Part shown: positions 34,552 to 43,574 of the stretch, piece by piece
Position numbering within the stretch: the first letter of the stretch is position 1
Layout of the letters: every line of letters starts with the position of its first letter
NCBI GenBank assembly: GCA_020632995.1
Contig: JACKEN010000002.1
Location: forward strand, 248,001-312,000
Reading direction: 5' to 3'
From: Deltaproteobacteria bacterium
GTDB taxonomy: Bacteria > Myxococcota > Kuafuiibacteriia > Kuafuiibacteriales > Kuafuiibacteriaceae
DNA length: 64,000 bases
Made by a program: the position numbers and the translations under genes
The notes under the pieces: model-generated
Told to the model about the DNA's origin: nothing
The model's input: only the letters and a program-made list of their open reading frames with translations
The model's database searches: none

Positions 34552-36927
34552 TCAGAACACAGGGACGGCAGGTGAGCCTGCCGCCACGTCGGTCCAGCTC
34601 TGGAGGCCATTGCCCAGGCCGCCGAGGCCACCCTCGCCCCAACACCGAATGATGCCCGTCGCGAGCCGTGCGCAGGTGAAGAAGCCGCCCGGCGCCACCG
34701 ATGCGACCGAGCCACCAACGTCGAGGCCAGCCAGGGTCGGGCTGATCTCGCCCGGTGCGTCGCCGATGTCATCGTTGGGGGGACCGTAGCCAAGCGCGCC
34801 GCGCACGCCGTCGCCCCAGCACTTGAGGGTGCCCCCGGTGAAGAGGCCGCAGGTCTGAGTCTGGCCGGCCGCGATGGCAACCAAGCCCGCGCCAAGGTTC
34901 ACGTCTCCCATCATGGCGGGCGTAAGCCCGGAGTGGCCGACGTCGTTGCCCGAGCCGTAGCCCAGGCGGCCATCGAGGCCCAGGCCCCAGCAACGAACAC
35001 CGCCCGTCTGAAGGACGGCGCAGGTATGGCCACCGGTGGCGGTGAGGTGGTCTACGAGGCCACCGACGGGCACGTCTCCCGCGGCGGCCGGTGTGTTGTT
35101 GCGGCCATACCCGACCACCGCGTCGTCCGCGATGCCGTAGCCGAGGTAGCCGTTCTGGTTCGTACCCCAGCATCGCACCGCGTTGGTCGTGAGGACCGCG
35201 CACGTGAAGAGGCCGCCGGTGACGATCTGTCGGGCCAGCCCGCCCACCGGGACCGCGCCGACCACCGAAGGCAGGGTGGCGGTGTCTTGTCCAACCGACG
35301 CGATGTCGCCGTACCCGAGCTGCCCTCGGGCGTTGGTACCCCAGCACTGGACGTCGCCGCTCTCGAGGAGGGCGCAGGTGTGCGCGAAGCCGGCAGCCAC
35401 GCCGCGAGCCACACCGCTCAGGGAGACGTTGCCACCCATCGCGGGCACGGTGGAGGGTGCGCCGCCCCGGGAAGCCACGCTCCCGTAGCCGAGCTGCCCG
35501 CTGTCCCCCTGCCCCCAGCACCTGACGCCGCCGTCCTGGAGGAGCGCGCAGGTGTGAAAGCCGCCAATGGCGATGTCCTTGACGAGCCCTCCCACGGGCA
35601 CGTCGCCCATGGAGATCGGTGTGGGTTGAGACGGCCCGCCGACGTGCATGGTGTTCCCGTACCCGAGCTGCCCGAAGTCGTTCTGCCCCCAACAACGCAG
35701 GCTCCCCGACTCGTTCGTCGCGCAGGCATGCCAGAACCCGGCCACCAGCTTCGGCGTGAACTCGAAGCGCGCGTCCACCGTACGCGCCTGGTCCATCGTC
35801 ACCTGGCACGTGGGGACGTTTCCCCCGCAAGCACCGGACCAGCCGGTGAAGCGATAGTGCTCATCCGGAGCCGCGGTGAGCGTCACCATCGTCCCCTCTG
35901 GGAGCACTTGCATGCAGGTCGACCTGCAGTCTGATGCCACGCCGGTCGCCGCGACTCGACCTCGGCCGGGCCCTGAGATGCTGATGGTCAGCTCATGGGT
36001 GATGCGTTCGAACACCGCGGTGACCGACGCGCTGTTGTTGAGGACCACCGTACATGTGGTGGTGCCGCTGCAAGCGCCACCCCACTGCACGAAGCGGGAG
36101 CCGGGGCGGGCCGACGCCTGGAAGGAGAGGGTGGTCCCGACGGCGTACCCATGGCTGCAGGTTCCAGCGGTGCCAGGGCCGCATGCGATCGCGCCATCTC
36201 CTGAGGCGACGGTGCCGTCACCGTCCCCAGCCAGCACCACCGCGGCCGTCAGGAGGTTGCGGTCGAAGCTCGCCGCAACCTCTACAGGTGACGTCACCTC
36301 GAACTCACAGGTTGGTTCGGCGGAGCCGACGCACGGTCCCCGAGTCCACAAGCCGAAGCTGGAGCCGCCGCCCGCGGTGGCGGTGAGGAGCACGGAGGTG
36401 CCGTGGGTCCAGCTCTGCGTGCAGTCCTCGCCGCAATCGATTCCAGGCGGAGCGCTCACGATCTGGCCCTCGCCGTCCCCCTCCATCGTGACCTCAACGA
36501 GGTGGCTCTTCAGCTGGAACTCCGCGGTGATTTGAAGGTCATCGGCGACGGTCAGCGCGCAGCTCAGGCTGCTCCCGCACCCACTCTGCGACCATCCAGC
36601 GAAGACGGATGAGCCAGCGGTGGACGCGGTCAGCGTCACTCGGGTGTTGGCCGGAAAGTCTGCCGAGCACGAACCCGGACAGCTCACTCCGGCTGGATCG
36701 GAGGTCACGACCCCCGTGCCGGAACCGAGCAGCGCCACTTCGAGGCGATGGCTCGTGGGCCCGGAGTCAGGAGTGGGACCCGAGTCCAAGTTGGAGGCCG
36801 CGTCGCCCGCGCCACCGTCGGTGTCGACGCTTGGGTCGGGCGGGGCTATTTCGCCGCAACCGTGGCACGCCAGATATGCGCCGAACGACGCCACGAGCCA
36901 TGTGGTCCGGGCAGCAGGCATGCCCAT
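34552..36927 (-). CDS. RCC1-repeat surface lipoprotein with Cys-containing InlB-type repeats
   Basis: The 791-residue protein begins with a putative lipoprotein signal (ASFGAYLACHGC). After a Asp/Gly/Pro-rich spacer come four beta repeats of about 80 residues of the divergent InlB B-repeat kind, each with a CxxxC-like pair: GVSCPGSCSADFP, GIDCGEDCTQSW, ACGPGTAGTCSHGY and SDCRSTCMQVLP. Each closes with VFAGWSQSGCG or a similar W-S-G motif. From about residue 400, at least seven RCC1-type blades follow, such as HTCALLQDGGVRCWGQGDSG and HTCAVLQTGGVRCWGLGLDG, which should form a beta-propeller. It looks like a surface-exposed binding protein. Codon use is less GC-biased than in neighbours. An identical 21-bp element precedes this gene and the deacetylase gene. 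Confidence 0.83.
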   Translation of the reverse strand: MGMPAARTTWLVASFGAYLACHGCGEIAPPDPSVDTDGGAGDAASNLDSGPTPDSGPTSHRLEVALLGSGTGVVTSDPAGVSCPGSCSADFPANTRVTLTASTAGSSVFAGWSQSGCGSSLSCALTVADDLQITAEFQLKSHLVEVTMEGDGEGQIVSAPPGIDCGEDCTQSWTHGTSVLLTATAGGGSSFGLWTRGPCVGSAEPTCEFEVTSPVEVAASFDRNLLTAAVVLAGDGDGTVASGDGAIACGPGTAGTCSHGYAVGTTLSFQASARPGSRFVQWGGACSGTTTCTVVLNNSASVTAVFERITHELTISISGPGRGRVAATGVASDCRSTCMQVLPEGTMVTLTAAPDEHYRFTGWSGACGGNVPTCQVTMDQARTVDARFEFTPKLVAGFWHACATNESGSLRCWGQNDFGQLGYGNTMHVGGPSQPTPISMGDVPVGGLVKDIAIGGFHTCALLQDGGVRCWGQGDSGQLGYGSVASRGGAPSTVPAMGGNVSLSGVARGVAAGFAHTCALLESGDVQCWGTNARGQLGYGDIASVGQDTATLPSVVGAVPVGGLARQIVTGGLFTCAVLTTNAVRCWGTNQNGYLGYGIADDAVVGYGRNNTPAAAGDVPVGGLVDHLTATGGHTCAVLQTGGVRCWGLGLDGRLGYGSGNDVGHSGLTPAMMGDVNLGAGLVAIAAGQTQTCGLFTGGTLKCWGDGVRGALGYGPPNDDIGDAPGEISPTLAGLDVGGSVASVAPGGFFTCARLATGIIRCWGEGGLGGLGNGLQSWTDVAAGSPAVPVF

Positions 36928-36940
36928 CCCTAGCCCCAGA

Positions 36941-36961
36941 AGGCCCCGAGCGGCAAGGGCG
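36941..36961. repeat. 21-bp direct repeat, copy 2
   Basis: Identical to 32929-32949. It lies 14 bases upstream of the RCC1 gene start and 26 bases before the end of the outer-membrane channel gene, in the same orientation as copy 1 relative to the gene it precedes. Confidence 0.6.
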
Positions 36962-36986
36962 CTACAATACTTGGCCCGAGTCCTCC

Positions 36987-38281
36987 CTACGCCCGCCCGA
37001 GCGCCTTCATCAAGGTCGCCCGCGCCGTCGCCAGGTTGTACTCCGCCTGGATGGCCTGGGCCTCCGCCGTCGTCAACGCAACCTGCGCATCGCTCAGCTC
37101 GATGATGTTGCCGACCCCGGTCTCGTAGCGGCCTTCGGCGAGGCGGAGGCGGGCGCGGGCGGCGTCGGTGGCGTCGGCCGCGGCCTCGAGGGCGGCCTTG
37201 GCGGCGAGGACGCCGAGGCGGGCGCGCTCGACCTCGACCCGGACGTCGAGCTTCAGGGCGTCGAGCTGGGCGCGCTGGGCGGCGAGGTTGGCGTCGGCCT
37301 CCGCGACCTGGGCGCGGGTGCGGCCGCCCTCGAAGAGGGCCCAGGAGAGGGCGAGGCCGATGTCCCAGTTCCAGGCCATCGCGTTCAGGGCGGTGCCGGC
37401 CTCGCTGAAGCTGGTGGAGGCGGAGAGGCGGGGCCAGTAGGCGCCGCGGATGCCGTCGGTGCTCCGGGCCTGGGCCTCGAGCTGGGCGCTGAGCGCGGCC
37501 AGCTCCGGGCGCGCTTCGAGCGCGATCGCGAGGAGGGCGTCGCCGTCGAGGGCCTCGCCCTCGACCGGGGCCATCGACTCGTCGGCGACGTCGAAGTCCG
37601 CCACTCCGTTGATGCCCATCGCCTGGTTCAGGACCGCCTTGGCGGTGGCGTAGCCGTTGAGGGCGTTGATGCGCTGGACCTGGGCGTTCGCGAGGTCGGT
37701 GCGGGCCTGGGCGAGGTCGATCTCGGGGCGGGTGCCAACCTCGACGAAGGCCCTGGCCTGCTCGAGGTGGCGGGACTGGTTGGCCACCGTCTCCTCCGCC
37801 ACCCGCACTAGGGCGCGGGCCGCGCGGGCCTCGAAGTAGGCGGTGCGCACCGCGAGCGCAACCTGGACTGCGGTGGCGGCGTGGCTGGAGCGGGAGGCGT
37901 CGGCCAGCCGCTCCGCCGCCGCCTTCTTGTCCCAGCTGCCGAAGTCATAGATGAGCTGGTTCACCCCGAGCCCGAAGTTGAAGTAGCTGAACGTGTCGAA
38001 GGACGCGGACTGCGCCGCGGTGCCCAGGTTGGAGGGGACGCTGCCCGGCCGCCCCGCGAAGTTGGCGGTGGTGCGCGAGTACTGCGCGTTGGCGCTGACC
38101 TGAGGGAGGAGGGTGGCGAGGGCCTGCCGGGCCCGCGCGTCCGCCGCGGCCACCTCGGCCTGGGCCTGGTGCAGGCTGGGTTGCCGCTCGTGGGCGGTGG
38201 CCAGCGCCTGCTCGAGGGTGAGGAGGGGCCCGGTGGTGGTGGCGGTGAGGGTGAGGCAGGCCAGGGTCGACAAGAGGCTCA

Positions 38282-38285
<4 letters not shown>
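36987..38285 (-). CDS. TolC-family outer-membrane efflux channel
   Basis: A signal peptide (MMSLLSTLACLTLTATTTGP) precedes two repeated coiled-coil halves typical of OEP/TolC proteins: LTLEQALATAHERQPSLHQA, then LAQARTDLANAQVQRINALN, then RPELAALSAQLEAQARSTDG and GVGNIIELSDAQVALTTAEA. The length of 432 residues fits one protomer of the trimeric channel. It is the last gene of a four-gene efflux operon (adaptor, ATPase, permease, channel), with a GTGA overlap to the permease. It completes a MacAB-TolC-like tripartite exporter spanning both membranes. Confidence 0.93.
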
Positions 38286-39507
<1,222 letters not shown>

Positions 39508-39511
<4 letters not shown>

Positions 39512-40239
39512 GGCGCCACCTCCAGCGGGGCCGCGGCCACCGGCGCGCCGGGGACGTGGGCGGTGTCCCGCGCCACCTTCCCGTCGCGCATCCAGATGAT
39601 CCGCGACCCGTAGGCGGCCACGTCGGGCTCGTGGGTCACCAGGATCAGCGTGATGCCGCCGTCCCCGAGGTCCCGGAACAGCCGCATGATCTCGTTGGTG
39701 GAGCGCGAGTCGAGGTTCCCGGTGGGCTCGTCGGCCAGGATGATCCGCGGCCCGTTGGCGATCGCGCGGGCGATCGCCACCCGCTGCTGTTGCCCGCCCG
39801 AGAGCTGGTTCGGGGTGTGGTCCATCCGGTCCGCGAGCCCAACCCGCTCGAGGGCGGCCCGGGCGCGTCGCCGTCGCTCCTTCGTGCCGAGCCCGGCGTA
39901 GAGCATGGGGAGCTCCACGTTCTCGAGCGCGCTCGTGCGGGGTAGGAGGTTGAAGCTCTGGAACACGAAGCCGATGGTGCGGTTTCGGACCTCGGCCAGC
40001 TCGCTCTTGCCGAGCTTGGAGACCTCACGCCCCTCGAGGAGGTAGCGGCCCGCGGTGGGCCGGTCCAGGCACCCGAGGGTGTTCATCAGGGTCGACTTGC
40101 CGGAGCCGGAGCTCCCCATGATCGCCAGGTGCTCGCCCTCGTCGACGCGGAGGCTGACGCCGGCCAGCGCCGCGACCTCCACGTCGCCCATCCGGTAGAT
40201 GCGCGAGACGTCCTCGAGCACGATGAGCGGCGCGCCCAT
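39508..40239 (-). CDS. ABC transporter ATP-binding protein (MacB/LolD type)
   Basis: Complete ABC ATPase. It has Walker A (GSSGSGKSTLMN), a Q loop in FVFQSFNLLPR, the signature LSGGQQQRVAIARA, Walker B with IILADEPTGNLDSRS, and an H-loop His in ILVTHEPDVAAYG. The length of 243 residues is normal. It pairs with the downstream permease (GTGA overlap) and the upstream adaptor (8-base gap). It is cytoplasmic and powers the efflux complex. Confidence 0.95.
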
Positions 40240-40247
40240 GGCCGCTC

Positions 40248-41426
40248 CTACAGGAACCCGGGCGGGCGTCGCCGGTTGCCGCCGGTCGTGGGCCGGGCCC
40301 CGCCGGAGGACTCCTCCAGCACCACCTCGTCCCCTTCGTGCAGGTCACCCTGCACGACCTCGGTGAAGCGCCCGTCCGAGATCCCGAGCTCCACCGGCAC
40401 TCGCGCCGGACGGCCGTCCCGGAGCACGTACACCGCCCGGCGCCCGTCCTCCTGCGGGCCGGCGGTGGCCCCGGCCGGGCGGAAGCGGAGGGCGGCGTTC
40501 GGGATGCGCAGGGCGTCTTGCCGTCGTGCCACCTCGAAGGTGACGTTGGCGGTCATCCCCGGCTTGAGCTCGAGGCCGTCGTTGGCCACGTCGATCACCG
40601 CGTCGTAGGTCACCACGTTCTGGACCATGGTGGCGGCGTTCCTGATCTGGCGCACCGTCCCGACGAAGTCCTTCTGCGGGTACGCGTCCACCGTGAAGGT
40701 GGCCTTCATGCCGGGCCGCAGCGCGCCCACGTCGGCCTCGGCCACGCTGGTGTCCACCTGCATGCGGCGCAGGTCCTCCGCGATCTCGAAGAGCACCGGG
40801 GCTTGCAGCGAGGCGGCCACCGTCTGCCCGACGTCCACGTTGCGAGAGATCACCACGCCGCTGATCGGGGAGTGGATGGTGGCGTAGCTCAGGTTGATCT
40901 GCGCCTGCTCGAGCGACGCCGCGGTCTGGAGCAGGCTGGCCTGCGCGGCCTCGACCTTGGCCCGCGCCACCTCGGCCGTGGTCTCGGCCGTCTCGGCGTC
41001 GGCGGGGGCGATCAGCTTGCGCTCGGCCAGGCTCCGAGAGCGCTGGGCCTGCCGCTCCGCGTCCTTCGCCTGCACGACAGCTTGCGCCACGTTGGCCTTG
41101 GCCACCGCGTGGTTGGCCCGCGCCTGGCTGAGCGCCGCCTCGAAGAGCTGCGGGTCGAGGCGGGCCAGGACCTGGCCCTGCTCCACCTTGTCGTTGAAGT
41201 CGGCGTGCAGCGCCTGGATGCGCCCCGACACCTGGCTCCCCACCTGGACCGTGACCAGGGCCGAGAGGGTGCCGGTGGCGGTGATCCGCGACGCGATGTC
41301 ACCCCGGTCGACCCGGGCGCTGTCATAGGTGGGGCCGACCTCTTCAGGGGCCTGACGGAGCCACCAGGCCACCCCGCCGCCGCCCACGAGCACCGCGCCG
41401 CCGATCAGCCAGAGCCAGCTCCGCAT
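40248..41426 (-). CDS. Periplasmic adaptor (MacA/HlyD type)
   Basis: One N-terminal membrane anchor (LWLIGGAVLVGGGGVAWWL) leads into a barrel-hairpin-lipoyl architecture: VQVGSQVSGRIQALHADFND, then a long coiled coil (AVVQAKDAERQAQRSRSLAE, AEVARAKVEAAQASLLQTAA), then INLSYATIHSPISGVVISRN and a final barrel domain. It bridges the inner-membrane ABC transporter and the TolC channel. It is the first gene of the efflux operon. The C-terminus is Arg/Gly/Pro-rich (GGNRRRPPGFL). The hybrid kinase gene lies 60 bases upstream in the same direction and may be cotranscribed. Confidence 0.93.
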   Translation of the reverse strand: MRSWLWLIGGAVLVGGGGVAWWLRQAPEEVGPTYDSARVDRGDIASRITATGTLSALVTVQVGSQVSGRIQALHADFNDKVEQGQVLARLDPQLFEAALSQARANHAVAKANVAQAVVQAKDAERQAQRSRSLAERKLIAPADAETAETTAEVARAKVEAAQASLLQTAASLEQAQINLSYATIHSPISGVVISRNVDVGQTVAASLQAPVLFEIAEDLRRMQVDTSVAEADVGALRPGMKATFTVDAYPQKDFVGTVRQIRNAATMVQNVVTYDAVIDVANDGLELKPGMTANVTFEVARRQDALRIPNAALRFRPAGATAGPQEDGRRAVYVLRDGRPARVPVELGISDGRFTEVVQGDLHEGDEVVLEESSGGARPTTGGNRRRPPGFL

Positions 41427-41486
41427 CCTCGCGCCTCCCCTCGAGAAACGACGCGTAGCACGCCCCTGTTCCGGCGGGGATGGACC

Positions 41487-43295
41487 TTAACGAATCTTCG
41501 GGGAGGCGCGCCGCGTGGTCCCAGTCTGCGTCACCCAGACCGGCGCCGGGGCGAGCCAGTCCCGCAGGGTGGCGGCCAGGAGCTCCCGGCCCACCGGCTT
41601 GCTCAAGAACGCGTTCATGCCCGACGCGAAGCACCGCTCGCGGTCCTGGGCCATCGCGCTCGCGGTGAGGGCGATGATCGGCACCCGCACCCCCTGGCGC
41701 CGGAGCGCCTCGGTGGCGTCGAAGCCGTCGAAGCCCGGCATGTGGCAGTCCATCAGGATGGCCGCGAACTGCGCCTCGATCGCCCGGGTCACCGCATGCT
41801 CACCGTCGGTGCAGACCTCCACCTCGAGCCCGAGGGACTCGAGGATCCGCCGGGCGACCAGCGCGTTCACCTCGTTGTCCTCGACCACGAGGACGGGCGC
41901 AGCTACGTGCGCGAACGCATCGGCAGGGGTGGCGGGCTCGGGCTCCGGCGGCACCCACGACGCGGGCGCGGGCTGGAAGGGGAGCTTCACCCGGAAGATG
42001 CTCCCGCGGCCCACCTCGCTCTCGACCGCGATGCTGCCGTGCATGCCCTCCACCAACCGGCGGCACACCGACAGCCCGAGCCCGCTGCCGCCGTAGCGGC
42101 GCGTGGTGGAGGAGTCGGCCTGGGTGAAGACCTCGAAGATCGAGGCGACCTTGTCGGGCGGGATCCCGACCCCGGTGTCCCGCACCACGAGCTCGAGGGT
42201 GCCCGGCTGGAGGCGGTACAGCTCCACCACCACCTGGCCCTCCTCGGTGAACTTCAGCGCGTTGCCCACCAGGTTGGAGAGCACCTGCCGGATCCGGACC
42301 GGATCCGAGACCACCGCGCCGGGGAACGTCCCCGACACCGAGAGCCCCAGGTGCAGGCCCTTCTGCCGAGCCTCGGGGGTGAACAGGCGCACCACCTCGC
42401 GGGCGAGCCGGGTCACGTCGAAGGGCACCGTCTCGAAGTCCAGCTTGCCGGCCTCGATCTTGGCGAGGTCGATGAGGTTGTTGAGGAGCGAGAGCAGCGC
42501 CTCGGCGCTCGAGAGCGCGGTGCCGGTGAGCTCCTTGGCCTCGGCGTGCAGGCGCTCGTCCATCTGGAGCAGCTGGAGCATGCCGAGGATGCCGTTCATC
42601 GGCGTCCGGATCTCGTGGCTCATGTTGGCGAGGAACTCGCTCTTCGCGAGCGAGGCGGAGCGCGCGGTCTCCTCCGCCACCAACAGGCGCGCGTTGGCCG
42701 CCTCGATGCGCTCCAGCGCGTCGGCCTTGATCCACTCGAAGGCGAGGCCGAAGCCAGTGGCCATCACCGTCACCGCGACTCCGCCCACCAGCGTCATGGC
42801 GCGCATCCGGTCGGCCGGGAACGGGACGGGAAACTCGACTTGCATCGCGTAGGCCACGCCCAGCCCGGCCATGCCGAGCAGCACCGCGCCGCCCCACCAA
42901 AGGCCTGAGCGGGGGCCGGCGATCACGATGCTCACGAGCGGCAGGAGCGCGAGGATGTATGTGGCCGGCATGCCCTCGCCGCCGGTCATCCCCACGATGG
43001 AGCCGAGGAGCACGAAGATGATGCCCGCGAGGATGTTGGCGCTGACCTCGAGGCGCTGCCACCGCCGAAAGGCCCAGAGGTTCGCGGCGGCGGTCGCGGC
43101 GCCGACGGCGTCGACCACCGCCAGGTTGTAGGTGCCGATCGCGATGGCGCGGACGAAGAAGGCCACGAAGGCCCCGATGACCACCAGGTCGCCGATGAGG
43201 AACGCGCGGCTCCGACGGGCGTGGTCGTCGGTGGCCTGATGGAGCCCAGGGGGGCCCAGGCGGTCGAGCCAGCTGGTGTGGCCGTCCTCCGACAC
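41487..43295 (-). CDS. Membrane-bound hybrid histidine kinase
   Basis: About six N-terminal hydrophobic helices (residues 30-185) form a membrane sensor without a large periplasmic loop. A DHp domain follows with FLANMSHEIRTPMNGILGML (phospho-acceptor His near 227), then a GHKL ATPase with the N box SNLVGNALKF, VRDTGVGIPPDK and YGGSGLGLSVCRRLVEG. A receiver domain closes the protein (VLVVEDNEVNALVARRILES; phospho-acceptor Asp in ILMDCHMPGFDG near 517). The lack of an HPt domain means a partner must relay the phosphate. Its position just upstream of the efflux operon suggests it may control export; that is inference. Confidence 0.92.
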   Translation of the reverse strand: MSEDGHTSWLDRLGPPGLHQATDDHARRSRAFLIGDLVVIGAFVAFFVRAIAIGTYNLAVVDAVGAATAAANLWAFRRWQRLEVSANILAGIIFVLLGSIVGMTGGEGMPATYILALLPLVSIVIAGPRSGLWWGGAVLLGMAGLGVAYAMQVEFPVPFPADRMRAMTLVGGVAVTVMATGFGLAFEWIKADALERIEAANARLLVAEETARSASLAKSEFLANMSHEIRTPMNGILGMLQLLQMDERLHAEAKELTGTALSSAEALLSLLNNLIDLAKIEAGKLDFETVPFDVTRLAREVVRLFTPEARQKGLHLGLSVSGTFPGAVVSDPVRIRQVLSNLVGNALKFTEEGQVVVELYRLQPGTLELVVRDTGVGIPPDKVASIFEVFTQADSSTTRRYGGSGLGLSVCRRLVEGMHGSIAVESEVGRGSIFRVKLPFQPAPASWVPPEPEPATPADAFAHVAAPVLVVEDNEVNALVARRILESLGLEVEVCTDGEHAVTRAIEAQFAAILMDCHMPGFDGFDATEALRRQGVRVPIIALTASAMAQDRERCFASGMNAFLSKPVGRELLAATLRDWLAPAPVWVTQTGTTRRASPKIR

Positions 43296-43355
43296 GTCGG
43301 ACAGCCTAGCCCAGGGGGTCGGGGGATCCCATCGAAACCGTAGCCGGCGGTATGG

Positions 43356-43574
43356 TCAGCCCTTCAGCCGAGCGGCGATGGCGCGGGTCAGCCGGTGGAG
43401 CTCGGGGTTGTCGCGTCGGAGCCGCGCGCGGGCCCGGGTGAGCATGGCCGACTCGTCCTCGAGGAGGTCGGGCACCGCGTCCACCATGCCCGCGGGGCGC
43501 GCCTCCTCCTCCAGCTCCGGCGCGTCGGGGGCGAGCGTAGGCTCTGGGGGCGGGGCCTCCTTGGGGGCGTTCAC
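43356..43574 (-). CDS. Small protein (72 residues) at end of helicase-nuclease operon
   Basis: A GTG at 43574 overlaps the stop of the upstream 798-residue gene (GTGA), giving a 72-residue product. It starts NAPKEAPPPEPTLAPDAPEL, is acidic in its first half, and ends in a basic amphipathic helix LTRARARLRRDNPELHRLTR AIAARLKG. No family was recognised. Its coupling to the GNAT-HEAT protein suggests an accessory role; nothing further can be read from the sequence. Confidence 0.5.
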   Translation of the reverse strand: MNAPKEAPPPEPTLAPDAPELEEEARPAGMVDAVPDLLEDESAMLTRARARLRRDNPELHRLTRAIAARLKG

